Below, one piece after another: positions 1-7,959 of a stretch of DNA of 64,000 bases. The first letter of the stretch is position 1. Every line of letters starts with the position of its first letter. Both the position numbers and the translations under genes were made by a program. The stretch is from assembly GCA_035519675.1 (NCBI GenBank), contig DATIWB010000100.1, forward strand, positions 94,218-158,217. The letters are read 5' to 3'. This stretch comes from RPRB01 sp035519675 (lineage in GTDB: Bacteria > Myxococcota > Myxococcia > Myxococcales > Myxococcaceae). The notes beneath the pieces were generated by a model, which saw only the letters and a program-made list of their open reading frames with translations, searched no databases and was not told the origin of the DNA.

Positions 1-244
1 TGCGCCCACCGATGTCGAAGGTGGGGTCGAGCCCGTGGATGAAGTCGCCGACCAAGCCTGGGAAGCCCACCTGGCCTCGCAGGACGTTCACCCCGGATCC
101 CACGGTTTCACCGGAATCCACCGTCCACTGGTTCGTGGCGTGTGCGCCGGTGACGGCGGGCTCGGACTGCGCGCGGGCCAAGCCTGGGTGGCACAGCGCG
201 AAGACCGCGGTCCAGCAGACAGCACTCAGTTTCGCAACTCTCAC
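1..244 (-). CDS. Secreted or outer-membrane protein of unknown function, N-terminal part
   Basis: The first 81 codons of a gene that leaves the window at base 1. It starts with GTG at 242-244, four bases after a good GGGGAGG ribosome site. Residues 1-26 form a signal peptide: VRVAK, a hydrophobic core, then a likely cut after LARA before QSEP. The mature part that is visible ends GLDPTFDIGGR, a pattern seen in beta-barrel proteins where strands alternate with short turns. That comparison is inference. No enzyme motif is visible. About 170 bases without a gene separate its start from the mutase stop, so it has its own promoter region. Confidence 0.6.
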   Translation of the reverse strand, partial: MRVAKLSAVCWTAVFALCHPGLARAQSEPAVTGAHATNQWTVDSGETVGSGVNVLRGQVGFPGLVGDFIHGLDPTFDIGGR

Positions 245-413
245 GTGTCCTCCCCTGCGTCAGTGCGGTCCATCAACCGTGCGGTCCTCGCCGGACCCGG
301 GCACCGGCGCGGACGGCGGTCCGGGCCGGCGCCTCCCCCGTCGGTTTTGCGGGCGAACCGTAGGCTCCCGCCGGGGTGCAGGTACAGCAGAAACGCTCGT
401 CACCACGTCCCCA

Positions 414-2174
414 TCACCCCTGCAGTTGACCACGGACAGTTGCCAGCGCCAGGAAGTCGCGCTCGAGCTGCCCGAGCCGCTCCTCGCCCCGGGCGCGCGC
501 GGTCTGCACGTCCTCACCGGGGGAGAGCCGCTCGGGCAGCTCGAAGTAGTACTTGATCTTCGGCTCGGTGCCGGAGGGCCGGAGCGTCACCTGCGCCCCG
601 CCCTCCAGGCCGTAGGCGAGGACGTTGGACGGGGGCAGCGAGAGCGGCTCGCTCCGTCCGTGCGCGACGCGGGTTCGAGCCAGGTAATCCTTCACCCACT
701 CCACCGCCCGGCCGCCGACCTGCGCCGGCGGGTCGCGCCGGAACGCCTCCATCACCCGGGCGATGGTCTCGGCCCCGGTCGCGCCGGGGAGGGTGAAGCT
801 CCGCTGCTTCGAGAGGTAGACCCCGAACTCGCGCTGGATCTCCTCGAGGTAGCCCAGGAGCGTGGTCCCGCGGGTCCGCGCCCAGCCGGCCAGGTCCGCC
901 ACCAACAGCGCCGTGCCGATGCCGTCCTTGTCCCGGACCAGCGTGCCCGCGGTGTAGCCGAGCGCCTCCTCGTAGGCGAAGACCAGCTCGGCGCCGTCCT
1001 TCGCCGCGCGCTCCATCGCCCGGTTGGCAATCCATTTGAAGCCGGTGAGCGTCTCGTCGTAGAGCGCGCCCAGCCGGTGGGCCATCGCCCCCAGCTGGGT
1101 CGAGCTGACGATGGTGGTCATCACCAGCGGGCGCTGCCGCCTCGGCCCCTGGGTGAGCAGATAGTGGCCGAGCAGCACGCCGAGCTCGTTCCCGGTGAGC
1201 GCCTGCAGCGACCCCGAGGGTCCCCTGGTGAGCACTGCCAGCCGATCGGCGTCGGGGTCGTTGGCCATGACGAGGTCAGCCCGGGTGCGCTCGGCCAGCG
1301 TGCGAGAGAGATCCATCGCCCCGGGCTCCTCGGGGTTCGGAAAGCGCACGGTGGGGAAGGCGGGGTCGGGGTGCAGCTGCTCGGTGACCGGGTGCACCCG
1401 GCCGAACCCGGCGCGGCGCAGCGCCTCCAGCGCCAGCGGACCTCCCACCCCGTGCATCGGCGTGTAGACGATGGTGAGGTCCGTGCCCTCGCCGGGATGG
1501 AGCCGGAGGGCGAGCACGCCCTCGAGGTAGGCCTGGTCCAGCTCCGGCCCGATCAACCGCACCAGCCCCTGCGCGCGGGCCTCGGCGAGATCGGCGAGCG
1601 GAATCTCCCGGGCCGGCCCCACCCGGGCGATGGCCTCGGCGATGGCCACGTCGTGGGGCGGGATGATCTGCGCGCCGTTGCCCCAGTAGACCTTGTAGCC
1701 GTTGTACTCGGGGGGGTTGTGGCTGGCGGTCACCATCACCCCCGCCGAGGCCCCGAGGTGCTCCACCAGGAAGGCGCAGAGCGGGGTGGGGGTGAAGCCG
1801 TCGCGCACCAGCGCCGGGATGCCTGCCGCGGCGAGCACCGCCGCAGTGTCCTCGGCGAACTCCTGGCTCATCCGCCGCCCGTCCCGCGCCACCACCACCC
1901 CGCGCCGGGTCGCGTCGGGCACCGTGGCCAGCAGATGCGCCGCCAGGCCGGCGGTGGCGCGGCGAATCACCGCCCGGTTCATCCGGTTCGGCCCCGCGCC
2001 CACCACGCCCCGCAGTCCCGCGGTCCCGAACTCCAGCGTGCCGGAGAAGCGGTCCTCGAGCTCGGAGAAATCCCCGGCGGCGAGCAGCCGCTGCAGCTCG
2101 GCACGGGTCGCCTCGTCGGGGTCGGCCGCGGCCCAGGCATCCGCCCGGCGGATGAGCTCGGTGCGCTCGGTCAT
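414..2174 (-). CDS. pgm: Phospho-sugar mutase (phosphoglucomutase/phosphomannomutase superfamily)
   Basis: A 586-residue alpha-D-phosphohexomutase that interconverts sugar 1- and 6-phosphates in the cytoplasm. All four signature loops are present: the phosphoserine loop TASHNPPEYNG, the magnesium loop NDPDADR, the sugar-binding region GFKWI and YEEALGY, and the C-terminal phosphate-binding loop RPSGTEPKIKYY. The length (about 570-600) fits the PgcA/Pgm2-like branch rather than the 450-residue bacterial PMM/PGM. The start is the ATG at 2172-2174, which overlaps the stop of the upstream zinc-finger gene as ATGA, so the two are translationally coupled. An open upstream extension of the frame inside that gene is ignored. 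Exact substrate (glucose, mannose or both) cannot be told. Confidence 0.92.
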   Translation of the reverse strand: MTERTELIRRADAWAAADPDEATRAELQRLLAAGDFSELEDRFSGTLEFGTAGLRGVVGAGPNRMNRAVIRRATAGLAAHLLATVPDATRRGVVVARDGRRMSQEFAEDTAAVLAAAGIPALVRDGFTPTPLCAFLVEHLGASAGVMVTASHNPPEYNGYKVYWGNGAQIIPPHDVAIAEAIARVGPAREIPLADLAEARAQGLVRLIGPELDQAYLEGVLALRLHPGEGTDLTIVYTPMHGVGGPLALEALRRAGFGRVHPVTEQLHPDPAFPTVRFPNPEEPGAMDLSRTLAERTRADLVMANDPDADRLAVLTRGPSGSLQALTGNELGVLLGHYLLTQGPRRQRPLVMTTIVSSTQLGAMAHRLGALYDETLTGFKWIANRAMERAAKDGAELVFAYEEALGYTAGTLVRDKDGIGTALLVADLAGWARTRGTTLLGYLEEIQREFGVYLSKQRSFTLPGATGAETIARVMEAFRRDPPAQVGGRAVEWVKDYLARTRVAHGRSEPLSLPPSNVLAYGLEGGAQVTLRPSGTEPKIKYYFELPERLSPGEDVQTARARGEERLGQLERDFLALATVRGQLQG

Positions 2175-2569
2175 CGGAAGTCCGTCACGCCCCGCCGGGT
2201 GGGCGGGCGCTGGGGAGCGTCGCGCTTGCCCTGGCAGGGGACGCAGAGCTCGGCATGGGGCATGGCCTTCAGCCGTCCCCAGGGGATGTCCTCGCCGCAC
2301 TCCTCGCAGGTGCCGGCCTCGTCCGGCGCCCGGTCCAGCTTCTCCAGTGCGCGCTGCGCGCGTCCGAGGACATCTCCCGAGGCGCGGTTCCGGTCGGAGG
2401 CGATGGCCTGGAGCATCTCGTTGAGCGGCTGCTCGTCCTCGTCACCGCCCACCTTCGTCTCGTCGGTGCGGTTGGGGGCAATGCGCTGGGACCCCTTCGC
2501 CGACACCTCTCTCACCAGGGCCTGGAGCGCCCGGCGGAGTGTCTTCTTCTGAGCGGCGGTCAGCCCCAT
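2171..2569 (-). CDS. DksA/TraR-type C4 zinc-finger protein
   Basis: A 132-residue protein. Residues 1-85 are a charged, probably helical coiled-coil region. A C4 zinc finger follows, with Cys88-x2-Cys91 and Cys109-x2-Cys112 (TCEECGEDIPWGRL then AELCVPCQ), the layout of the TraR/DksA family, whose members bind the RNA polymerase secondary channel and alter promoter response to ppGpp. It is shorter than true DksA (about 150) and its helical part is divergent, so a transcription role is likely but not proven. The ATG at 2567-2569 is preceded by GGGAGG and was chosen over upstream in-frame codons. It overlaps the mutase gene by ATGA. Confidence 0.8.
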   Translation of the reverse strand: MGLTAAQKKTLRRALQALVREVSAKGSQRIAPNRTDETKVGGDEDEQPLNEMLQAIASDRNRASGDVLGRAQRALEKLDRAPDEAGTCEECGEDIPWGRLKAMPHAELCVPCQGKRDAPQRPPTRRGVTDFR

Positions 2570-2604
2570 GGACCTCCCGGGCTTGGGCCTTCTAGCGCGC
2601 CGGG

Positions 2605-2618
2605 GCTGGACGTCCAGC
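2605..2618. promoter_or_regulatory. Perfect 14-base palindrome upstream of the DksA-like gene
   Basis: GCTGGACGTCCAGC reads identically on both strands and lies 36 bases before the DksA-like start. On the minus strand a possible -10 box TAGAAG sits at 2589-2594, which would place the palindrome over the -35 region. It may be a binding site for a dimeric regulator. In GC-rich DNA such a palindrome can arise by chance. Confidence 0.3.
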
Positions 2619-2672
2619 GCGTTCTCCGCAACCTGTGCCCCCCTGGGCACGTCAGCAACCGCCCTCGCGCGG

Positions 2673-3482
2673 TCAGCTGCCCCCACCCCCCAGCAGTTGC
2701 AGCGACGACGAGGCCCCGAGCCGGCTCGCCCCCGCGGCCACCAGCGCCCGGGCCTGCGCCGCGGTCCGGATCCCGCCCGAGGCCTTCACTCCCAGCTCGG
2801 CCCCCACCACCGCGCGGAGCAGCACCACGTCCTCCGGCCGGGCGCCCGAGCCGTTGAACCCGGTGGAGGTCTTCACCGCGTCGCAGCCGGCGGCGAGCGC
2901 CAGCCCTGCCCCGAGCACCACTGCCCGGGGAGGAAGCAGCCCGGTCTCGAGGATGACGCGCACCGGCACCGGGGCGAGCGCGGACACCAGCGCCCGGAGC
3001 TCGGACAGCACCTCGGCCACCTCACCGGCCTTCAGTCGCCCCAGCGGGGCCACCACGTCCAACCCGCGGGCACCCTCGTCGGCGGCACGCCGCGCCTCGA
3101 GCAGCTTGATCTCCGTCAGGTGGGCGCCATGGGGAAAACCGACCACCGAGACCGGCTCGACCTCGGCGGCGCCCAGCGCGCGCACCAGCGTGGCCACGTG
3201 CACCGGGTGCACGCACGCCCCTCCGAGCCGGTGCGCCCGGGCCTCGGCGGCGAGGGTCTCGACGTCTTCGCGGGTCGCGTCGGGCCGGAGCAAGGTGTGG
3301 TCGATGTAGGGGGCGAGCGCCCCCGGCGCCCCGAGCGCGGCCGCGGCCAGCGGCCCCCAGGCGCGCTGCGGGGCGGGGCCACCCGGTCGAACCAGGCCCA
3401 CCGCGCTGGCCGCGGGTGGGGTGCCCGCGCCAGTCCAGGCCTGCACGGCCTGCACCCACGCGTGCACGACCGGGGAGGCCAT
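2673..3482 (-). CDS. deoC: Deoxyribose-phosphate aldolase
   Basis: A class I aldolase (269 residues) that cleaves 2-deoxyribose 5-phosphate to glyceraldehyde 3-phosphate and acetaldehyde in deoxynucleoside breakdown. DeoC motifs appear in order: YIDHTLLRPDAT, VVGFPHG followed by TEIKLLEARRA, GLDVV, the Schiff-base lysine region DAVKTSTGFN, and GVKASGGIRT with the second active lysine. About 50 residues precede the core, longer than usual and proline/alanine-rich. The ATG at 3480-3482 shares one base with the stop of the AgmX-like gene (TGATG), so translation is coupled. The C-terminus ends in a glycine-rich tail. Confidence 0.93.
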   Translation of the reverse strand: MASPVVHAWVQAVQAWTGAGTPPAASAVGLVRPGGPAPQRAWGPLAAAALGAPGALAPYIDHTLLRPDATREDVETLAAEARAHRLGGACVHPVHVATLVRALGAAEVEPVSVVGFPHGAHLTEIKLLEARRAADEGARGLDVVAPLGRLKAGEVAEVLSELRALVSALAPVPVRVILETGLLPPRAVVLGAGLALAAGCDAVKTSTGFNGSGARPEDVVLLRAVVGAELGVKASGGIRTAAQARALVAAGASRLGASSSLQLLGGGGS

Positions 3483-4756
3483 CAGAGCGCCGCGGTGAGG
3501 ACCAGGGGGATCTCCACCTCGACGTCCTCGCCCTCGAACGAGGGGAACACCAGGCGCCGGGCGCGCGACTTGAGGCAGCTGCCCAGGTCGGAGACGTCGA
3601 TCTCCCTGCGGTCGAGCCGTGCCTGCTTCACGGTGCCCGAGGCCCCCACGGTGGCGACCAGGTTCACCTTGCCGCCCCGGAAGTTCGGCGTCCGCCGGAG
3701 TTGCTGCTCGATGCAGGACTGAAACGCCGGCCCGCTCTGCGCCACGACCTTGGCCAGGGCCTGCTGGTTGGGGCCACCACCGCTGCCCGGCGCCGCTGAG
3801 GCGTGGGCGAGGCTGGGAACCGCGCCGGGCCCGACGTCGGCCTTCCGGGTGTCGCCGTAGAGCTTCTTCAGCTCGGGCGAGGCGGGAGGCTCCGGCTTGG
3901 GAGCGGGGGGCGGGGGCGGTGCCGGGGCCGGCTTGGCGGCGGGAGCGCGAACCTCGCGCGGGGGCGGGGCCGGGACCGCGGGGGCGGTCTTGCCGAGCAG
4001 GAGGTCCTTGAGGCCGCGGACCCCCCTGGCGGAGAAGACCGGCTCCTTGACCGACGCACCGGTTGCCGGGTCGACCTGCTGGACCTCCAGCGGGATGACT
4101 TGAAGGCTGGACAGGGCGTACAGCCCCGCCACCGGCACTGCGAGGATGACCACCACCGCGAGGACGATCTTCCAGACCGGGTTGCGACGGGCGAGACCCG
4201 AGGCCTCCAGGTCGTCGTCGTCGTCCTCCACCCGGCGCGACTTCCGGACGGTGGTGCTCACGGTGGGCGTGCTCCGCGTGGCGCTGCGGACGGCGGTCAC
4301 CGGCTCCGGAAGGGCGGCCTTGGGCGCGCGGGAGCCGGAGAGCATCTGTTCCACCGCCCGCGCGTCCATCGGCCGGGACACCGTGAGGTCCAGATCGCTG
4401 AAGAGCTGCGAGAGATCGGCGGTGCTCGCCGGGCGCGGGGGACGGGTGGCCGCCAGCGACGGGGCGAGCTGGGGGAGCGTCTCCGCCCGCCGCCACTCGG
4501 CCATCCCCTCGCACCAGACGAAGGTCTTGCCGCTGACCTCGCCTGCCCGGATGAGCTGCTCGAGCGGGCCCTGCTCCATGGGGCCCACCTGCGAGCCCCG
4601 CACCATGGCGAACCAGCTGAGCTCCAGCGGCTCGTCCCCAGCCGGGAGGGGCACGTCGACCGTCGCCTGGCAGCTGGGGCACGCCACCCTCAGTCCGGGG
4701 GAGGGCTCGCCCTCGAGCAGGAGGGGCTGTCCACAGCTGTCGCAGAAGAAGGTCAA
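3482..4756 (-). CDS. AgmX/GltJ-like membrane protein: zinc ribbon, GYF domain, TM helix, TonB-like C-terminus
   Basis: A 424-residue protein with a multi-part layout. Residues 1-35 hold a zinc ribbon (FCDSCG, then ACPSCQ). Residues 46-92 are a GYF-type domain (SWFAMVRGSQVGPM to WCEGMAEWRRA). An acidic linker follows, then one membrane helix near 195-215 (IVLAVVVILAVPVAGL), a proline-rich periplasmic linker near 265-300, and a C-terminal TonB-like domain (about 325-424) of the AgmX/PglI type. The same order occurs in myxobacterial GltJ/AgmX, which links cytoplasmic MglA to the envelope gliding machinery. This copy is shorter and is linked to deoC, not to glt genes, so it may be a paralogue with another job. 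The start is TTG at 4754-4756, with no strong ribosome site. Confidence 0.75.
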   Translation of the reverse strand: MTFFCDSCGQPLLLEGEPSPGLRVACPSCQATVDVPLPAGDEPLELSWFAMVRGSQVGPMEQGPLEQLIRAGEVSGKTFVWCEGMAEWRRAETLPQLAPSLAATRPPRPASTADLSQLFSDLDLTVSRPMDARAVEQMLSGSRAPKAALPEPVTAVRSATRSTPTVSTTVRKSRRVEDDDDDLEASGLARRNPVWKIVLAVVVILAVPVAGLYALSSLQVIPLEVQQVDPATGASVKEPVFSARGVRGLKDLLLGKTAPAVPAPPPREVRAPAAKPAPAPPPPPAPKPEPPASPELKKLYGDTRKADVGPGAVPSLAHASAAPGSGGGPNQQALAKVVAQSGPAFQSCIEQQLRRTPNFRGGKVNLVATVGASGTVKQARLDRREIDVSDLGSCLKSRARRLVFPSFEGEDVEVEIPLVLTAAL

Positions 4757-4790
4757 GGCCGCAGAGGGGCCATCGTACGGCGTTCCAGCG

Positions 4791-4820
4791 TTGACTTGGG
4801 AGGCACCGGACGCCTACATC
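4791..4820 (+). promoter_or_regulatory. Predicted sigma-70-type promoter for the zinc-ribbon gene at 4863
   Basis: TTGACT at 4791-4796 and TACATC at 4815-4820 are 18 bases apart, in the 106-base gap between two divergent genes. The predicted transcript would start near 4827, about 36 bases before the ATG. The -10 match is modest. The form resembles the boxes before tolQ and the TPR gene. Confidence 0.4.
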
Positions 4821-4862
4821 GCCGCCTCGTTTCCCCTCTGTCGCGAAGGAACAGGTGAGTCG

Positions 4863-5144
4863 ATGCCGGCGAAGGACCTCGGGACCAAGCACGTCTGCTT
4901 CAAGTGCGGGACCAAGTTCTACGACATGAGAAAGCCCGAGGCGGTCTGCCCCAAGTGCCGGGCGGACCAGAAGGACAGCCCGGCCAACCGTCCGGCGCCC
5001 GAGCCGCGCCGGGGGCGTCTGGCCGCCGTGCCCCGGCCGGTGGAGCCCGCGCCGCCCGAGCCCGAGGCCGAGGAGCCCGAGGAGGCCGAGGACCTGGACA
5101 CCTTCGACGACGACGAGGACGTCACTCCGGACGACGAGGACTGA
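4863..5144 (+). CDS. Zinc-ribbon protein of the TIGR02300 (FYDLN-acid) type
   Basis: A 93-residue protein. The N-terminus has HVCFKCGTKFYDMRKP and VCPKCR, a four-cysteine zinc ribbon with the FYD signature of the TIGR02300 family. The rest is a low-complexity linker rich in proline and arginine, then glutamate, ending in an aspartate-rich tail (DTFDDDEDVTPDDED). The family has no assigned function; the acidic tail suggests binding to a basic partner, which is inference. The ATG follows AAGGAACAGG. Its last 23 bases overlap the 3' end of the convergent NUDIX gene, so the two mRNAs are complementary there. Confidence 0.8.
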   Translation: MPAKDLGTKHVCFKCGTKFYDMRKPEAVCPKCRADQKDSPANRPAPEPRRGRLAAVPRPVEPAPPEPEAEEPEEAEDLDTFDDDEDVTPDDED

Positions 5145-5643
5145 CCTCGGCGGTCGTCCCGGGCCCGCTCACCCGCCGCGCGAGCCAGTCCCGGACCGCG
5201 AGCCCGGTGGCGAAGGGCCAGGGGCGCAGCCTCTCCGGGCGGATGCGCTTGAGCCCGGCGAGCTCCTCGCCGAGCCGCACCTCGCCGCGGGCCTCCAGGT
5301 GGTAGGCGAGGATGAGCTCGTTGCGCTCGGGGAAGGTGTAGACCCCGATGGGCGCCACCACCCTTGCCTCCAGCCCCAGCTCCTCCCGCACCTCGCGGAG
5401 AACCGCCGCCTCCGGCTCCTCGTCCCGCTCGAGGAAGCCGGTGACCAGGCCGTACCACGACTCGGGCCAGCCCACCGAGCGGACCAGGAGCACCTCACCC
5501 TCGTGCTCCACCAGCCCGGCCACCACCGGGAGGGGGTTGTCGTAGAAGACGAATCCGCAGTCCGCCCCCGGGCAGGCCAGGCGCTCGCGCCCGCCCGTGG
5601 GGCGCGGGGCGAGCGGCGTGGCGCATCGAGGACAGAAACGCAT
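5122..5643 (-). CDS. NUDIX hydrolase with N-terminal zinc ribbon
   Basis: A 173-residue protein. An N-terminal zinc ribbon (RFCPRCATPL, then ACPGADCGFVFYDNP) is followed by a NUDIX domain with the full box GFLERDEEPEAAVLREV then REELGL, matching Gx5Ex7REUxEExGU. The zinc ribbon plus NUDIX layout recalls NADH pyrophosphatase (NudC), but the protein is much shorter and lacks the NudC N-terminal domain. It is therefore an ADP-ribose/nucleotide-type NUDIX enzyme of unknown substrate. It starts at ATG 5641-5643 and ends convergently inside the 3' end of the zinc-ribbon gene. Confidence 0.85.
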   Translation of the reverse strand: MRFCPRCATPLAPRPTGGRERLACPGADCGFVFYDNPLPVVAGLVEHEGEVLLVRSVGWPESWYGLVTGFLERDEEPEAAVLREVREELGLEARVVAPIGVYTFPERNELILAYHLEARGEVRLGEELAGLKRIRPERLRPWPFATGLAVRDWLARRVSGPGTTAEVSPRRPE

Positions 5644-5670
5644 TGGCTGGGAGATAGCAGACCAAGGGCG

Positions 5671-5700
5671 TTGGCACCGCGAACGCTTCGTTGCTACAAG
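5671..5700 (+). promoter_or_regulatory. Predicted promoter for the zinc-ribbon/RNase H operon
   Basis: TTGGCA (5671-5676, five of six consensus bases) and TACAAG (5695-5700) are separated by 18 bases. The predicted start near 5707 gives a leader of about 33 bases containing the AGGAGG ribosome site at 5724-5729. Confidence 0.45.
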
Positions 5701-5739
5701 GCCGCGGCGTCGGTACCGGCGGCAGGAGGCAGCTCAGCT

Positions 5740-6471
5740 TTGCAGGAACGATTGAAGGCCCTGGCCGATCTCCAGAAGGTGGATCTGGAGATCGTGGCGC
5801 TCCGCAAATCAGCCGAGGTGTACCCGAGGCAGATGGGGGAGCTGGAGCGCGAGCTGGCCCTGGCCAAGTCCGAGGTCGAGGCCGAGCGCGCCAAGCTGCT
5901 CGACGTCGAGCGGCAGCGGCGAACGCTGGAGCAGAACATCGCCGAGGAGAAGGAGAAGGTCCGCAAGTGGGAGGCGCGGCTGTCCGAGCAGCGCTCCACC
6001 CGCGAGTACGCCGCGCTGGCCCGCGAGATCGACATCGCCAAGAAGGCCAACGCCACGATGGCCGAGGAGCTGGTGGAGCTGGGAAAGGTCCAGGCCCAGC
6101 TCCGCGAGGTGGTGAAGGCCAGGGAGCAGGCGTACGCGGCGAAGGTGGCCGACGTGGGCGGGAAGCTGAACGAGCTCCGGGCCAAGGTCAGTGGCTTCGA
6201 GGGGCAGCTGAAGGAGCTCGAGGCGAAGCGCGCCGAGGTGGCCAAGGCCGTCCACCCGCCGCTGCTCTCCCGCTACGAGACGGTGCGAAGGCGCCGGAGC
6301 CCCGCGCTGGTCACCGTCGTCGCCGGAACGTGCCAGGGCTGCAATATGAGCGTGCCGCCGCAGCTGTACAACACGCTGAAGACCACGCTGGAGACCGACA
6401 TCTGTCCGTCGTGTCACCGCATCATCTGCGCGCCGGAGGCCATCGAGCCGCCCCCGGCGAGGAAGGGATGA
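5740..6471 (+). CDS. Coiled-coil protein with C4-type zinc ribbon
   Basis: A 243-residue protein. Residues 1-170 are a long heptad-rich antiparallel coiled coil (for example KVDLEIVALRKSAEVY). The C-terminus carries the C4 zinc ribbon GTCQGCNM and ICPSCHRIIC. This is the widespread C4-type zinc-ribbon family (CT398/DUF164-like), often next to nif3-like or RNase H genes. It is probably a nucleic-acid or RNA polymerase-associated adaptor, but the role is unproven. I chose the TTG at 5740 because AGGAGG lies 10 bases before it and the conserved region (ERLKALADLQKVD) begins at once. It overlaps the RNase H-like gene by ATGA. Confidence 0.82.
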   Translation: MQERLKALADLQKVDLEIVALRKSAEVYPRQMGELERELALAKSEVEAERAKLLDVERQRRTLEQNIAEEKEKVRKWEARLSEQRSTREYAALAREIDIAKKANATMAEELVELGKVQAQLREVVKAREQAYAAKVADVGGKLNELRAKVSGFEGQLKELEAKRAEVAKAVHPPLLSRYETVRRRRSPALVTVVAGTCQGCNMSVPPQLYNTLKTTLETDICPSCHRIICAPEAIEPPPARKG

Positions 6472-7064
6472 GCGGGCGGCGCCCGTCGCTTCCCGAGCTC
6501 CTCCGGGTCATCGCCGAGGAGGAGAGCCTGGACCGCACCCTGGCCCGGTTTCCCGGGCTGTCGAGGACGGACCTGGTGAGGGTGCTGCTCGACCGCCCTG
6601 CCCCGGAGCACCCCTCTCCGCACGTGCACCCCCACGGGCCGGCACATGCGGTCCAGCCTCACCGCAAGCTCCGCGTCGCCTCGGACGGGGCCGCCCGGGG
6701 GAACCCCGGCCCGGCCGGCGCGGGCGCGGTGCTCTACGACATGGAGGGGCACGTCCTGGAGCGCCTGGGCAAGTTCCTCGGCCGGCAGACCAACAACGTG
6801 GCCGAGTACCAGGGCCTGCTGCTCGGTGTGCGGCGGGCGCACGAGTTCGGGGCCGAGGAGCTGGAGGTGGTCTCCGACAGCGAGCTGATGATTCGCCAGC
6901 TCTCCGGCGCCTACCAGGTCCGGGCCCCCGCGCTGCGCGAGCTGCACACCGAGGCGCTCACCCTGCTCAAGGCGTTCCGCAAGGTGAAGCTGGTGCACGT
7001 CCCCCGGGCGCAGAATGCCGAGGCGGACGAGATGAGCAACCGGGCCATCGACGAGAAGCTGTAG
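6468..7064 (+). CDS. Ribonuclease HI-like protein
   Basis: A 198-residue protein. Residues 1-65 are an extra helical and histidine/proline-rich segment. The RNase H fold follows, with four acidic active-site positions in order: ASDGAARGNPG (Asp), NNVAEYQGLL (Glu), VVSDSELMIRQ (Asp) and AEADEMSNRAID (Asp). It should cut the RNA strand of RNA-DNA hybrids, as in the single-domain family close to archaeal and Rv2228c-type RNase H. The ATG overlaps the preceding stop (ATGA), so the zinc-ribbon protein and this enzyme are produced together. Confidence 0.85.
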   Translation: MSGRRPSLPELLRVIAEEESLDRTLARFPGLSRTDLVRVLLDRPAPEHPSPHVHPHGPAHAVQPHRKLRVASDGAARGNPGPAGAGAVLYDMEGHVLERLGKFLGRQTNNVAEYQGLLLGVRRAHEFGAEELEVVSDSELMIRQLSGAYQVRAPALRELHTEALTLLKAFRKVKLVHVPRAQNAEADEMSNRAIDEKL

Positions 7065-7120
7065 GATCCAGCTGGCTGGCGCCGGAACGGGCCGTGTCGC
7101 ACCGAGCCCGGGGGGGACCC

Positions 7121-7849
7121 ATGTCGAGATCGCTGTTCGCGCTGGCGTTGCTCCTGAGCGTCGCCGCGGATGCCCAGCCTGCAGGTGAGCCCGAGCCAGT
7201 CGGGAAGCCCCCCGCCGCGCAGGAGTCGATCCTTCCCGCCCATGACGTCGCGGTGAGCTTCGGCCTGGGGTTCGAGCTGACGCCGTCCAGCGATGGGACG
7301 ACCATCACCAATGGCGTGCTGCGCCTCAACGTCGCCTGGGCACCGCTCGACTGGCTGGAGGTCTCGTTCCTCCTGCCGGGTGTCGGCGTGCTCCTGGGAA
7401 CCCGGCACGCGGACGAGGTGCTCCTGAGCGCAGGTCTGGACGGCATCGGGTACGGCTCGCTCGAGGGTCTCATCGTCGTTCCCTCGGCGGACGCGGCCTA
7501 CCGTCACTGGTTCTCGAGCGCAACGAGCCTCGGCGCGAGCGCCCGCTGGTCCAGCAGGTACAGCCAGATCCCTCCCCAGCACCAGCTCACGGGGAGCGTC
7601 TTCATCACCCACACCTTTGGGAAGGTGGTCTCGCTCAACTTCGCGGTCGGAGGAACCCGGTGGTGGCCGTCCCACTGGTCCGGGCTGATCCTCGGCTCCG
7701 GACGTCTGGGATTCCGGAGCCTCCCTCTGTTCCGGGTCCACCTGTCGCCCGGCTGGACGATCGACCTCGACGCGCAGCTCACCCTCTGGCTACACCCCGA
7801 GACACGCGCCGAGCAGCAGTACCTGGTCGGGTTCACCGCCATCTGGTGA
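7121..7849 (+). CDS. Predicted outer-membrane beta-barrel protein, unknown function
   Basis: A 242-residue protein with a signal peptide (MSRSLFALALLLSVAADAQ, cut near ADA). The mature part alternates hydrophobic and polar residues in short strands (VSFGLGFELTP, WLEVSFLLPGVG, SLNFAVGGTRW) and ends VGFTAIW with a C-terminal aromatic, as in outer-membrane beta-barrels. No family is recognised. The ATG at 7121 follows GGGGGGA; an in-frame GTG at 7094 would put nine extra residues before the signal peptide and is less likely. It lies 56 bases after the RNase H-like gene. Confidence 0.6.
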   Translation: MSRSLFALALLLSVAADAQPAGEPEPVGKPPAAQESILPAHDVAVSFGLGFELTPSSDGTTITNGVLRLNVAWAPLDWLEVSFLLPGVGVLLGTRHADEVLLSAGLDGIGYGSLEGLIVVPSADAAYRHWFSSATSLGASARWSSRYSQIPPQHQLTGSVFITHTFGKVVSLNFAVGGTRWWPSHWSGLILGSGRLGFRSLPLFRVHLSPGWTIDLDAQLTLWLHPETRAEQQYLVGFTAIW

Positions 7850-7870
7850 CGAGCTCAGAAGCTCGGGCGG

Positions 7871-7886
7871 CGCATCGGCAGATGCG
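7871..7886 (+). terminator. Possible terminator hairpin after the beta-barrel gene
   Basis: CGCATC, loop GGCA, GATGCG: a perfect 6-base stem with a 4-base loop, 21 bases after the stop. No T-run follows, so it would be a weak or Rho-assisted signal. Confidence 0.25.
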
Positions 7887-7959
7887 GGCGGGGGCGTGCG
7901 AGCCCGATGCAATGCCCCGCCCGGACGGGCGTCAGGCGAGCAAGCACCAGCGCCGATTC

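Noticed and set aside
12..2552. An 846-codon open frame on the plus strand opposite the phospho-sugar mutase
   Set aside because: It is antisense to a gene with all mutase motifs. In DNA this GC-rich, stop codons are rare and long shadow frames are expected; the product is low-complexity Gly/Arg/Pro with no domain.
2673..4892. A single 739-codon frame joining deoC to upstream sequence
   Set aside because: The upstream part is out-of-frame translation of the AgmX-like gene. The deoC start at 3482 overlaps that gene's stop, as in the other coupled genes.
5671..5695. A sigma-54 promoter at TTGGCAC upstream of 5740
   Set aside because: The TTGC element is 15 bases after TGGCAC rather than about five, so the sigma-54 spacing is wrong.
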